Positions 24,708 through 33,235 are shown, numbered from the stretch's first letter. The stretch is DNA of 51,585 nt from Streptomyces sp. PH10-H1 (GCF_030063355.1 NZ_JASISZ010000060.1:1-51585); one strand, 5' to 3'. Program-made: numbers and translations. The notes: generated by a model not told the origin, from the sequence alone.

Positions 24708-26972
24708 ATGTCCACCACCACCGAGACCCCCGGTAGCGAGACCGAGGCGCAGCTCGTCGACCTCGCCGCCTACCGCGACCCCGAGACCTTGACCCGCATC
24801 GCGGAGGCCGCCCGCGAGGCGGCCCGAACCTCCCCGGCCGGGCTCGCCGACCTGACCACCGGGACCGTGCACCTGGGCAAGGCGGACGCCCCCGCCGGCG
24901 CCCCGGCCGAGGAAGAGGCCGGGGTCCTCGAAATCCTCGACGAGCGCGACGGCTGGACCCTGCGGACCCTTATCCCCGCGTCCCTCACCGACCCGGGGGC
25001 ATGGCGGCAGCGCCGCGCCGAGTGGACCAACGCCGCGCAGTTCCACGCCCTGCGCTCCCCGGTCTACCTGTGGCGCGCGGTCCAGGTCAGCGCTCTGGGT
25101 GCCCGCGTCGGCGGCCGTGACGCCTGGTCCTACCTCGGGGCCACCGAATACGGCGAGATCGCGGACAAGGTCAGGCGCACCAAAGCGGGGCCCGAGCACA
25201 TCGCCGATCTGCGCGCCGACCGCCGCAAGGAAGCCAAAGCCCGCCGCCGTGAGCCGATCACCGTCTACGGCCTGACCGGCTGCACCACGTACACCGCCGC
25301 CCTGTTGGCCCTCGGTCAGACCTGGGGATGGGTCATGGCCGCGCCCTCTCTCCTGCCGGTGTTCGGCGTCCTGTACGCCCTCGGCCGCCGCGAGTTGATC
25401 CGCCGCCAGCCCGATGGAACGTTCGCGCTGATGGACACCCCCGACTTCACCGGCGCCGGGGTCCTGACCGACGAGGGCCTGAACGCCGCGCTGCGCGCCC
25501 GGAACGTCGGCATCCTCAAGGACGGCGAGGAGGTCACCATTCGGGGGTTCATCGCCCGCGAGCCCGCCGACAGGGCGAGTGTGGTCCGGTTCGACCTCCC
25601 CCGGTCCGCCGGCAAGACCGCGAAGGAAGTCGGCGCCAAGCGCGAGGCCCTCGCGGCGGCCCTGGCCGTGGACGCGATCCAGCTCTCGATCCGTCAGGAC
25701 GGGCACGAGGGCGGCGTATACATGCGCGTTGCTGACTCGCACCCCTTCGGAGGCGACGCGGTGCGCTCCCCGCTGGAGACGGCCGAGAGCTGGGACATCT
25801 GGGACGGCGCCCCGACGTTCGTGGACGAGACCGGCAGCATTACCGCGATCGAGCTCCTGTTCTTCGGCCTCCTGGTCGGCGCGATGCCCCGCCAGGGCAA
25901 GACGTTCACGGCCCGTGCGGCTGCTGCTGCGGCCGTCCTCGACGCGCATTGCCGGGTGATCGTCGCCGACGGAAAGGGCGGCAAGGACTGGTCCGCTACG
26001 GCCCTCATTGCCGAGGCATACGTCCGGGGTGTCACCGAGCCCGCCGTCCGGCGCCTGGCCCGCGTCCTCGAAGACCTCGTCGCCGAAATGGAAGAGGGAT
26101 ACGACGCGCTGTTCGAGCTTCCCGACGAGGTGTGCCCCGAGGGAAAGCTCACGCCCGAGATCACCCGCGACTACAAGATTTACCCGGTCCTCCTGATCAT
26201 CGACGAGTTGCAGCGGTACCTGGAGGACGAGAACAAGGAGAACGAGGACGACAAGCTCACCTACGGAAAGCGCATCGAGAAGGCGCTCATCACTCTTGCC
26301 AAGGTCGGCCCGGCCGTCGGTCTGATCCCGCTCCTCGCCTCGCAGAAGCCGACCGGGGACGCCGTCCCCTCGGCGCTGCGCGACGCCATTCCGCAGCGCA
26401 TCGCCCATCTGTGCGCCACGTACCAGATGAGTGACTCCGTCCTCGGCACCGGTTCGAGCGCAAGCGGCTGGAACGCGAAGGATCTTGCGCCCGCGTTCAA
26501 GGGCATGGGCATTCACGCTGACGAGACCGGACTCCGGTTCATGCGCTCCCTGCTGATCAAGCTCCCCGCCTTCCGGGCCATCTGCGAGCGCGGCCGGGCC
26601 CTGCGCATCGAGGCCGGCACGCTGGCCGGGGAGGCGGCGGGGCAGGCCGGACGCGCCGCCCGCGTTGGCGGGGTCCTCGCCGACCTGATCGCCGTGTTCG
26701 AGGAACGGAAGAACCCCGACCGCCTCGCTACAGCCGAAATCCTCGACGGCCTCGCCGAACTCGACCCCTCGACGTGGGCGCCCGCAGCCCTCGCCGTCGG
26801 CGAGGAGGACCAGGCCGCTTACGTCCGGACCGGCGGAACGGCCCTGCGGAAGGCCCTCGACGAGGCCCTCGCCAACTCGGACCGCACCCTGACCGTCCGG
26901 AGCTGGACCAGCGGCGGAAGGGCGAACGGCTACTACCTCGCGGACCTGCGCAAGGCCGCCGGGATTGCCTGA
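24708..26972 (+). CDS. traB: TraB/FtsK-like double-strand DNA translocase
   Basis: A protein of 754 aa. ATG 24708 has GAGAAGGGA about 8 bases upstream. A membrane segment lies at about residues 190-225 (LGQTWGWVMAAPSLLPVFGV). The motor domain carries a Walker A (MPRQGKTFT, about residue 392) and Walker B (VLLIIDELQRYL, about residue 494). The last 60 residues (RKALDEALANSDRTLTVRSW...) look like a winged helix, as in TraB, where it reads specific repeats. Family knowledge: TraB assembles as a hexamer at the tip and moves double-stranded plasmid DNA to the recipient without a relaxase. The repeat-rich region directly downstream is a candidate for its recognition locus. Confidence 0.85.
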   Translation: MSTTTETPGSETEAQLVDLAAYRDPETLTRIAEAAREAARTSPAGLADLTTGTVHLGKADAPAGAPAEEEAGVLEILDERDGWTLRTLIPASLTDPGAWRQRRAEWTNAAQFHALRSPVYLWRAVQVSALGARVGGRDAWSYLGATEYGEIADKVRRTKAGPEHIADLRADRRKEAKARRREPITVYGLTGCTTYTAALLALGQTWGWVMAAPSLLPVFGVLYALGRRELIRRQPDGTFALMDTPDFTGAGVLTDEGLNAALRARNVGILKDGEEVTIRGFIAREPADRASVVRFDLPRSAGKTAKEVGAKREALAAALAVDAIQLSIRQDGHEGGVYMRVADSHPFGGDAVRSPLETAESWDIWDGAPTFVDETGSITAIELLFFGLLVGAMPRQGKTFTARAAAAAAVLDAHCRVIVADGKGGKDWSATALIAEAYVRGVTEPAVRRLARVLEDLVAEMEEGYDALFELPDEVCPEGKLTPEITRDYKIYPVLLIIDELQRYLEDENKENEDDKLTYGKRIEKALITLAKVGPAVGLIPLLASQKPTGDAVPSALRDAIPQRIAHLCATYQMSDSVLGTGSSASGWNAKDLAPAFKGMGIHADETGLRFMRSLLIKLPAFRAICERGRALRIEAGTLAGEAAGQAGRAARVGGVLADLIAVFEERKNPDRLATAEILDGLAELDPSTWAPAALAVGEEDQAAYVRTGGTALRKALDEALANSDRTLTVRSWTSGGRANGYYLADLRKAAGIA

Positions 26973-26987
26973 AACGTCCCTCGGGAC

Positions 26988-27142
26988 GGGGTCCGTACGG
27001 ATCGGAACGCCGCAGGTCAGCGCCCGGTACGCCGTACGTACGGGCCCCTCCCGGCCCGGTACGTCGAACCGGTCCACCGGCCCGCGTACCGGCCCCGTAC
27101 GGGCCTCTGACCTGCGGTAACCCGATCCGACCCGGCCCGTAC
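26988..27142. repeat. GTAC-rich repeat and inverted repeat, candidate transfer locus (clt)
   Basis: Eight GTAC cores occur within 148 bases (26995, 27027, 27034, 27038, 27059, 27086, 27097, 27139), mostly as CCGTACGG or CGGTACG variants. Arms at 27000-27020 and 27107-27127 are imperfectly inverted (CCGCAGGTCAG and CTGACCTGCGG). Streptomyces TraB proteins recognise short tandem repeats next to their gene; this non-coding patch directly after traB has the right place and form, but its motif differs from published ones I know. Confidence 0.5.
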
Positions 27143-27193
27143 TGATGTCACAAACCCCCCGTAAAGCGATCATGCCGAGGAGTGCCGCCGATC

Positions 27194-27724
27194 ATGGAAT
27201 ACACCGCCCGCGCCTATGCCGAGACCATCCCCCCGCGCGCCGAGGCCCTCCCCGTGTACCGGCCCGAGCCGATGTCGGGCCACCCCGCCGAATACCGCCC
27301 CACCGCCGCGCCCGAGGCCATTCCGACCGTGGTCGAGGTCCGCCTCCTCGACGGCCGCACGGCCTATCACTACGCCCCGTCCATCCCCGCTGGCGCCGCG
27401 CCCGCGGCTTCCGCCCCCGCCTCAACCGCCATCCCCGCATGGGCCAAGACGACGGCGCTCCTCCTGGTCTCGGCGTCCGCCTCGCTCGCCCTGGGTGCCT
27501 ACGCCCTCACGTTCCTTGCCGAGGCCGCCGCGACCCTCGCCGCCGCCCTGGTCCTCCTCGCCAAGATCGCCGTAGTCCTCGCGCTCGTCGTCGCCCTGGT
27601 GGCCGCCGTCGTCCAGCGCGGCCGAGGCGGCAAGAAGCAGACCGCCACCGCCACGGCCACCGCCACCGCCGGACTGTTCGGCCGTGCCAAGGCGACCGCA
27701 ACGGCAACGATCAACAACCGATAG
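27194..27724 (+). CDS. Membrane protein downstream of traB (Spd-like)
   Basis: A protein of 176 aa; AGGAG lies 11 bases before ATG 27194, and GTG 27182 is an alternative. A Pro/Ala-rich N-terminal half is followed by a hydrophobic region at about residues 85-140 (TALLLVSASASLALGAYAL, AKIAVVLALVVALVAAVV) and a Lys/Thr/Ala-rich tail with TATATATA. Probably a spread protein. Confidence 0.6.
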   Translation: MEYTARAYAETIPPRAEALPVYRPEPMSGHPAEYRPTAAPEAIPTVVEVRLLDGRTAYHYAPSIPAGAAPAASAPASTAIPAWAKTTALLLVSASASLALGAYALTFLAEAAATLAAALVLLAKIAVVLALVVALVAAVVQRGRGGKKQTATATATATAGLFGRAKATATATINNR

Positions 27725-27735
27725 GAGCCTCGGCC

Positions 27736-28383
27736 ATGAGCGCGCTCAAAATCCGGAAACTGACTGTCGGCGGGGCCCCCGTCCGCTGCCCGAGCCGAGG
27801 GGCGGGCAGCATCCCGCGCGAGCTGACGCTCATCCCCTCGGGCGGCATCATCAACGCTTCGTGCGGCGAGATGCACGCCGACGCCACGGGCAAACGTCGC
27901 AGTCGGGCCCAGTGCTTCTTTCAGGTCGAGAACCTGACCACGGCACAGCTGCACACGCTCACTCAGGCTCAGGAGGGCAAGCCGTTCCGGCTGGAGCTCA
28001 AGAGCGGAAACATCGAGGGCGTTCTCGTCGCCAAGGGCCCGGGTGCTGTGCAGTCCAAAGCCGCTCGCGCCGCCGCCGCCGCTGCCGCGAAATCAGGCAA
28101 AGCCGCCCCGGCCGGACCTGCCAAGCCCGCCGGGCGCGCGACCGGCGGGAGTCTCGCCGCAGCGTTCGGCGCCGTCGCCGCCGTGGCGGGAGCCGTCGGG
28201 CAGACCGCCGCCGCCGCTGGACAGGTAGCCAATGCCGGGGCCGCGGCCGTCAGCTCGGTCAGCGACCTGGGCCGCGAGGGGATCGGCGCCGCACGAGATG
28301 GAATCCGGGAGGCCGGGGCCGCGGGCGAGCGCCGGCACGAGCGCAAGATGCGCCGCGCCAAGGACGCCGACGGCGAGGACTGA
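27736..28383 (+). CDS. Hypothetical transfer-region protein
   Basis: A protein of 215 aa; TAGGAG lies 9 bases before ATG 27736. The N-terminal 95 residues form a compact basic domain with Cys (RCPSRGAG, NASCGEM, AQCFFQV). An Ala/Lys/Gly-rich low-complexity linker and a weakly hydrophobic segment (LAAAFGAVAAVAGAVGQTAA, about residues 138-157) follow, with a basic end. Likely membrane-associated. No family recognised; its position suggests a role in spread. Confidence 0.5.
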   Translation: MSALKIRKLTVGGAPVRCPSRGAGSIPRELTLIPSGGIINASCGEMHADATGKRRSRAQCFFQVENLTTAQLHTLTQAQEGKPFRLELKSGNIEGVLVAKGPGAVQSKAARAAAAAAAKSGKAAPAGPAKPAGRATGGSLAAAFGAVAAVAGAVGQTAAAAGQVANAGAAAVSSVSDLGREGIGAARDGIREAGAAGERRHERKMRRAKDADGED

Positions 28384-28491
28384 CCAGGCCGGCACCGGCC
28401 CGTGTGCGCCCCCGAGAGCCAAGAGCCGAGAGCCGGGCCCGGGGGCGCCGTCATGTCGGGCGAGTATCCGAAGGTCTCGACAGTTTCAAGC

Positions 28492-28516
28492 CAACTTACA
28501 GTTCAACTTGTAGTTC
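28492..28516 (+). promoter_or_regulatory. Operator C (CAACTTGTAGTT family)
   Basis: Two abutting 12-mers, CAACTTACAGTT and CAACTTGTAGTT, 60-85 bases before the ATG at 28577. Same element as operators A and B. Confidence 0.6.
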
Positions 28517-28576
28517 ATCTGCGACTTATGTCATCGTAAGAAACGCACCAACTACCCGACCCAACAGGGGGAAGAC

Positions 28577-29365
28577 ATGACCGAGCAGACCCACACCGCC
28601 GCCGCCGCCGGACCGATCCTCGCTGCCGTCCAAGCCGACATGGGCGAGGTGCTCGTCACGATCGACCCGGCCGCCACCGTCGCCCGCGTCGTCATCAGCA
28701 CCAAGGACGCCGAGGGCCCGTCTGCTGACGCCGTCCGCCGCACCCGCATCACGCAGGACGGGAACCGCCTGTCGATCACGGTCCCCGAGGTCGAGGGGTC
28801 CAACGTCGGCGTGAGCGTCTACGGCAGCGGGAACTTCATCCAGAACGTGACCAGCGTCGGCCGGGGCCAGACCATGACCGGCGTCACGATCGTCAACGGC
28901 CGAGTCATCTCCGGCGGGATCTCCGGGGGCAGCGCCGTCGTGAGCCCGATCGAGGTCCGCGTCACCCTCCCCGCCGGCTCCGGCGTACGGATGAACGGCC
29001 GGAACGCCAACCTCACCGTGTCCGGCGTCCTCGCCGCCCTCGACTACAGCGGCCACAACGGACACATCCGCACGGGAGTCGTCGGTCGGATCAAGGTCCG
29101 CACCCACAACGGGCACACCGACGCCGACGTCGTCCAGGAGTGGGCCGACATCGAGGGACATAACGGAGACACCGAGATCGGCACGTACAGCGGCACCGCC
29201 GCCCGCTTGATCACCCACAACGGGAGCATCCGCCTCGCCGCCTCGCCCGCCGCAAGTGGGCAGATCGAGGCCCGCTCCTACAACGGAAACATCCGCCTGC
29301 ACGGCACGAACCGGACCGGCCTCGACGTCCAGACCTCGACCCGCAACGGCCGCGTCAGCAAGTAG
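28577..29365 (+). CDS. DUF4097-like beta-strand repeat protein
   Basis: A protein of 262 aa. Repeated short strands with an Asn-Gly turn run through the second half (YSGHNGHIRTG, RTHNGHTDAD, EGHNGDTEIG, THNGSIRLA, SYNGNIRLH, TRNGRVSK), the pattern of DUF4097-type putative adhesin domains. No signal peptide, so it is probably cytoplasmic. Operator C lies upstream, and its strict link to the CAACTTGTAGTT regulon sets it apart from its neighbours. Function unknown. Confidence 0.65.
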   Translation: MTEQTHTAAAAGPILAAVQADMGEVLVTIDPAATVARVVISTKDAEGPSADAVRRTRITQDGNRLSITVPEVEGSNVGVSVYGSGNFIQNVTSVGRGQTMTGVTIVNGRVISGGISGGSAVVSPIEVRVTLPAGSGVRMNGRNANLTVSGVLAALDYSGHNGHIRTGVVGRIKVRTHNGHTDADVVQEWADIEGHNGDTEIGTYSGTAARLITHNGSIRLAASPAASGQIEARSYNGNIRLHGTNRTGLDVQTSTRNGRVSK

Positions 29366-29401
29366 CGCCCGGCCTGCCGTCCTCCCGAAAGGTCCCGCGC
29401 C

Positions 29402-29479
29402 ATGCGCGCTTTGTGCCTCGTCGTGATGGTGGCTCTCCCCATCGTGACGGCCGTCATCCTCCTGCACGGCCACGTCTGA
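29402..29479 (+). CDS. 25-residue membrane peptide
   Basis: ATG 29402 has GAAAGG about 9 bases upstream. The peptide is a single hydrophobic span (LCLVVMVALPIVTAVILL) with a short HGHV end. Small single-span peptides are common in this kind of operon, but coding evidence is limited by the length. Confidence 0.35.
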   Translation: MRALCLVVMVALPIVTAVILLHGHV

Positions 29480-29547
29480 CCGCCCCCGCTCGACGGCCGG
29501 GCCTCGACCGAGGCCCGGCCCCTGAACCGCTGATCAAGGAGAAATCC

Positions 29548-29748
29548 ATGCCGCGATTCGACGCAGGCGACGAAGTCAAAATCACCGCGTGTGCGGACGA
29601 CTCCCGCGCGGTCGGTAAGACCGGCCGAATCGTGGACGAGGTCGAGCCCGGCCCGCTCACCGAGGGCCGGTGGACCGTGAACGGAATCGGCCTCCTGATC
29701 GGCCCCGTCCTGTGCCACTCGCACGAGATGCGCAAGACCGGCCGCTGA
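29548..29748 (+). CDS. Small SH3/KOW-like hypothetical protein
   Basis: A protein of 66 aa; AAGGAG lies 7 bases before ATG 29548. The sequence GDEVKITACADDSRAVGKTG resembles KOW/SH3-type strands, as in small barrel proteins. No known partner. Confidence 0.5.
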   Translation: MPRFDAGDEVKITACADDSRAVGKTGRIVDEVEPGPLTEGRWTVNGIGLLIGPVLCHSHEMRKTGR

Positions 29749-29794
29749 CTCCGCAACCCGCCCACCGCTGAACTGATTGGAAGGAACCGACCAC

Positions 29795-30208
29795 ATGAAC
29801 ACGTCCAGCCAAAGCAACGTCCTGCACACGATCCCGGCAGCCTCGGCCCGGCTGCTCCTCCTCGGCCTCGGCCTGGTGCACGTCGCCGCCGCACCCGCCG
29901 CCGCTCTCGGCGCCGCGTGGCTCCTCGATGCGCAACTCGCGGACCACGTCCGCGGATTCGCCCGCGTCGCGTACATCGTCGTCGTCGCGATCGTCGCCCT
30001 GGCCGCCGTCGACCGCACGGTGACCGACCTCACCGAGCCCGCGCACCGCCTCGCATACGGCCGCCTCAACGGCCCGCGCACCTGGTCGTGCGAGGACTGC
30101 GGCCGGACGATCGCCGCTCGCCTGTGGACCCCGTACGAGGCCGCCGCGTTCGAGGCCCACCTCGCTGACCCGGCGGCCCACGACTGCGACCGCGACCGCC
30201 GGAAGTAG
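29795..30208 (+). CDS. Membrane protein with C-terminal zinc-like motif
   Basis: A protein of 137 aa; GGAAGGAA lies about 10 bases before ATG 29795. Two hydrophobic spans (about residues 19-44, LLLLGLGLVHVAAAPAAALG; and 57-75, VAYIVVVAIVALAAVDR) precede a soluble tail with CEDCGRT and a later His/Cys pair (EAHLADPAAHDC) that may bind zinc. No family recognised. Confidence 0.55.
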   Translation: MNTSSQSNVLHTIPAASARLLLLGLGLVHVAAAPAAALGAAWLLDAQLADHVRGFARVAYIVVVAIVALAAVDRTVTDLTEPAHRLAYGRLNGPRTWSCEDCGRTIAARLWTPYEAAAFEAHLADPAAHDCDRDRRK

Positions 30209-30272
30209 CGCCGGCACTCGCCGCCGGGGCCCCGACCGGGGCCCCGGTCCCGCAACCGGAAGGAACGCCACC

Positions 30273-30701
30273 ATGACCGTGAACCGCGCCGCCGCCTACC
30301 CCGCCGTATACGCCCTCCTGCGCGCCGCCGCCGACGTCGCCGACCACTGGGTGCAAACAGACCACCAAGCGCAGCACAAGGCCAAGCCGGGCGCCGAAGG
30401 GCACAAGGCCAATGGGGGACACGCCGCCTCGTATGTCGCCACACAGGCCGCCGCGCTCCTGGTCGGAAACCACGTCCTCGGCCTCGGCCTGCGGCCCCGC
30501 AGTATCGCCGCCGCCCTCGCCCTGTCCGGTGCCACGCACTACGTGATTGATCGCCGCTGGCCGGTGCGCAAGACCGCCGAGGCCATCGGAAAAGCCAACT
30601 TCTACAACCTCGGCGGCCCGCTCGGCGGCGCCTATCTCCTGGACCAGGCAACACACCACTTGGCCGAGGCAATCGCCGCGTACCTCGCCGTCCGGGACTG
30701 A
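30273..30701 (+). CDS. DUF3307-like membrane protein
   Basis: A protein of 142 aa; GGAAGGA lies upstream of ATG 30273. The motif ADHWVQTDHQAQHK followed by HAASYVATQAAALL resembles the DUF3307 pattern of a conserved Gln/Asp/His helix. Further hydrophobic segments and a HYVIDRRWP motif follow. Probably membrane-embedded; function unknown. Confidence 0.5.
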   Translation: MTVNRAAAYPAVYALLRAAADVADHWVQTDHQAQHKAKPGAEGHKANGGHAASYVATQAAALLVGNHVLGLGLRPRSIAAALALSGATHYVIDRRWPVRKTAEAIGKANFYNLGGPLGGAYLLDQATHHLAEAIAAYLAVRD

Positions 30702-30781
30702 CCCGATACCACCGCCGCATCGCCGAGGCAGGTCGGACAGCAGCCGCCGCTGGCACGGCCGAGAGTTAAGGACCCGACACC

Positions 30782-31588
30782 ATGTTCCGCATCAGCAAGA
30801 GCCGCCGTGCAGCACGCCCGGCGGCCGGGGGAGGACCCGAGAGCATGACCAGCAACACCGGACGCCACACGCTCGACGCGCTGCGCGAGCTCGCCGAGTT
30901 ACAGCGCGAGTCGGACCGGCTGCGCGTGGCCACCGCCGCCCGGATCGCATTCGAGGACGTCGTCGCCCGGCATGACGAACTCCAGAAGACGGGGACCAAT
31001 CTGCGAGAATTCGCCGAGATCCGCGAGGAGGCCGCCCCGTATCTCAATGGCAGCAAGGCGGTTCCGCCGTCGGTCTCCTCGGCCGAACTGATCGCGCACG
31101 CCCGCCGCCGGATCGAGGTATTCGGCCGCATCGCCGAGGCCGGGATCGAGGGAGCCGCGGAAGGGGTCGCCGAGGCCGAGGTCGAGCTCGCGGAGGAGCT
31201 GCGCAAGAGCCCCGCCGAGATCGAACTCGTCAGCTTCGGATTCCTACACGGTCCGGCCCCCGAGGCCGATCTCGTCGTCGACATGCGCCGGCACTTCCGT
31301 GACCCCCACATCAACCCCGAGATGCGGCAGCTCACCGCCGAACACGAACTCGTGATGCGGACGGTGTTCGACACCGACGGCGTCCCCGAGCTTGCCCGCG
31401 CGATCCTCGCCGCCGTCGAGTCCTTCCGCGCCGGTCCCTCGGCGGGAACGGTGCGCGTCGCCGTCGGCTGCGCCGGGGGCCGTCATCGTTCGGCCGCCAT
31501 GATCAATTACCTCGCCACGCAGTACGGCGCCGAGGCCAGGGTCACGGCCGAACACCGCGACATTCACCGGGACGTCGTCAAGCGGTAG
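30782..31588 (+). CDS. RapZ C-terminal-like domain protein
   Basis: A protein of 268 aa; ATG 30845 is a possible later start. Residues 1-150 are helical and charged. From about residue 155 the sequence follows the RapZ C-terminal domain: VSFGFLHGPAPEADLVVDMR, DPHINPEMRQLT, and the signature VGCAGGRHRSAAM. In RapZ this domain binds small RNA or a nucleotide-sugar precursor; here the P-loop domain is missing and replaced by a coiled-coil-like part. A terminator follows. Confidence 0.7.
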   Translation: MFRISKSRRAARPAAGGGPESMTSNTGRHTLDALRELAELQRESDRLRVATAARIAFEDVVARHDELQKTGTNLREFAEIREEAAPYLNGSKAVPPSVSSAELIAHARRRIEVFGRIAEAGIEGAAEGVAEAEVELAEELRKSPAEIELVSFGFLHGPAPEADLVVDMRRHFRDPHINPEMRQLTAEHELVMRTVFDTDGVPELARAILAAVESFRAGPSAGTVRVAVGCAGGRHRSAAMINYLATQYGAEARVTAEHRDIHRDVVKR

Positions 31589-31613
31589 GCCCAGCACGCA
31601 CCCGGTAAACACG

Positions 31614-31649
31614 CGAGCGCCCGACCCCTGGTGAGGGGTCGGGCGCTCG
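31614..31649. terminator. Terminator after the RapZ-like gene
   Basis: Perfect 16-bp stem (CGAGCGCCCGACCCCT, loop GGTG). Confidence 0.75.
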
Positions 31650-31768
31650 TGCTTGGGCGGGGGGAGGAGGCGCTACCAAGGCCCACGGATAGGTAGCCGT
31701 ACTCACGACAGCGACAGTCCGTGACGGGGATACTGGGCCTGTCCCGACTGAATACTAAGGAGTCACTC

Positions 31769-32083
31769 GTGAGCCAAGTGGAGTCCAGCCCTGGAGTGAG
31801 GCCGGTACCTGGGCTGCTTGGCTGGCTTGTTGGCCCGTTGCACCGCCGAGGTCACCACGCGGCGGCGCTCGCCGTTGCCGTATCGGTCATGGCCCTGGCG
31901 GCGACAGCGGCAGGGTACGGCCTGGTACAGGCGGCTGGGGCTGCCTCTGGCGCTGCGGCTGCTGTTCTTGGCCTGCTCGGCGCCGTACTGGGATGGTCAG
32001 GCCGACTCGTCCTCTTCGCCGTCGTCGCGCTGACCCCGTTTATTCTGATGGCCGGCATCCTCGGCCGTCGTAGCTCCCGATAG
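31769..32083 (+). CDS. Small membrane protein
   Basis: A protein of 104 aa. GTG 31769 is chosen because AAGGAG lies 8 bases upstream. Hydrophobic spans at about residues 32-60 (AAALAVAVSVMALAATAAGY) and 68-95 (AAAVLGLLGAVLGWSGRLVL). It stands alone between two terminators or gaps. Function unknown. Confidence 0.5.
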   Translation: MSQVESSPGVRPVPGLLGWLVGPLHRRGHHAAALAVAVSVMALAATAAGYGLVQAAGAASGAAAAVLGLLGAVLGWSGRLVLFAVVALTPFILMAGILGRRSSR

Positions 32084-32178
32084 AAGCGCCGGAGCCCGAT
32101 CTCAGGCGAAGCGTGACCTCCCGCGTCTGGATAGAGAAGAGCCCCTAGGGTCGCGCTCGCCGTTCGGCGGTCACTGCA

Positions 32179-32610
32179 TCAGCTTGACCCCGGGTCGGCG
32201 TGATGGGTGGAACCGCCGTACTCGCCGGTCATGGGATCGCGTGAACTCACGGTCATGGTGATGTGCCACTCCCACACTCCCTCGCATGGTCCGGGTACTC
32301 GGGCCAGCGCGAGGGAGTGAGGTTCCAGGCCGGGGGCCTGTCGCGCGAAGTCTGCTGCCGCTTGCAGCGCGGCGGCCGGGGTGGAGCCGGCGCACACCAC
32401 GGCGGTGAGTGCGTTCACTGAGACATCGCTCGACGAGCCGAGGGTGACGAGTCCGCCCACGGCGGAGCCCGCCGCGCGGAGAGTGCGAACAAGGTCATGT
32501 GCGAAGGCGGGCGGCTCATGCCCTACCGGGGAGGTCTCACTCTTCGCCAGCTCGACCGCGGACCCGTCGCGCGGGCCAAAGTTCGAGGGGGTATTCGTTG
32601 TGTGGGCCAT
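32179..32610 (-). CDS. Hypothetical protein with an XRE-shared operator
   Basis: A protein of 143 aa. No known motif; the C-terminal half has WEWHITMTVSS and an Asp/Ser-rich end. An inverted repeat GCACGCA-N3-TGCGTGC followed by ATCG lies 35-51 bases upstream of the ATG and is identical to the one in the promoter region at 33744-33760. A dispersed 24-bp repeat (32680-32703) lies further upstream. Confidence 0.5.
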   Translation of the reverse strand: MAHTTNTPSNFGPRDGSAVELAKSETSPVGHEPPAFAHDLVRTLRAAGSAVGGLVTLGSSSDVSVNALTAVVCAGSTPAAALQAAADFARQAPGLEPHSLALARVPGPCEGVWEWHITMTVSSRDPMTGEYGGSTHHADPGSS

Positions 32611-32644
32611 AGCGGGACGGTACGAGCGGCCGAGCGGATGGAGA

Positions 32645-32661
32645 GCACGCAGCGTGCGTGC
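32645..32661. promoter_or_regulatory. Operator candidate (GCACGCA-N3-TGCGTGC), copy 1
   Basis: Perfect 7-bp inverted repeat, followed by ATCG, upstream of the 32610 gene. A second copy with the same arms and trailing bases is at 33744-33760. Confidence 0.6.
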
Positions 32662-32679
32662 ATCGTGGCCCCGACCCCA

Positions 32680-32703
32680 TATGTCCCCAGCTCACAGAAT
32701 ATG
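32680..32703. repeat. 24-bp dispersed repeat, copy 2
   Basis: TATGTCCCCAGCTCACAGAA then TATG, matching 8641-8664 at all but one position. Located between the zinc-finger gene and the 32610 gene. Confidence 0.55.
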
Positions 32704-32761
32704 AGCACTCGGCATGACCGCCGGACGCGATGCGAGAACCCCATAGCGTCACGTGAAGGCG

Positions 32762-33109
32762 TCACGGGGTGACGCCTTCTGAACGCGAATGCCTCTGACG
32801 GTAGGCCCGAGTGCGACACCTCGGCGAGCAGTACAGGGCATCCACCCGCTTGCGGTTGCCGCCCGTGGCCTCGCCGGTGAACCACCAGCCCTTGCAGACC
32901 GGGCAGCGGTGCCGGGGGCGGTGGTACGGGCGGCCTTCGCGCAGGGCGGCGGCGAACTCGATGTTGCTCCGCCACCATTCCTCGCGCTCACGCTTCCATC
33001 GCCACGCTTTCGTGCGGCAGGCCGCTGAACAGTACCGGCGCGACCGCCGGCAGCCCTCTGGTAGCTGGCTGCCGCATTGGCTGCACGTCCGGACGCTCTT
33101 CCTCGCCAC
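32762..33109 (-). CDS. Double treble-clef zinc-finger protein
   Basis: A protein of 115 aa with two similar modules: CSQCGSQL...RRYCSAACRTKAW and CPVCKGWW...ALYCSPRCRTRAYR. Each offers four Cys ligands of a treble-clef/zinc-ribbon type. The protein is very basic, so nucleic-acid binding is likely. Internal duplication of one unit is evident. Function unknown. Confidence 0.65.
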   Translation of the reverse strand: MARKSVRTCSQCGSQLPEGCRRSRRYCSAACRTKAWRWKREREEWWRSNIEFAAALREGRPYHRPRHRCPVCKGWWFTGEATGGNRKRVDALYCSPRCRTRAYRQRHSRSEGVTP

Positions 33110-33155
33110 ATGTCCAGGGTCCTCTTGGGCGCCCCGCAGGACCAGAGCAAGGGGA

Positions 33156-33191
33156 GAGCCCCTAGAGCCGAGACGGGGGCTCTAGGGGCTC
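33156..33191. terminator. Terminator
   Basis: Perfect 14-bp stem (GAGCCCCTAGAGCC) with 8-base loop, upstream of the zinc-finger gene and downstream of the 33236 gene on the minus strand. Confidence 0.75.
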
Positions 33192-33235
33192 CAATGCCGC
33201 GCGCGGCCCCCACGGGGGGAGGGCGGCGCGCGGGA

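Noticed and set aside
24582..27173. 863-codon frame on the minus strand
   Set aside because: Antisense shadow of traB, which has Walker motifs.
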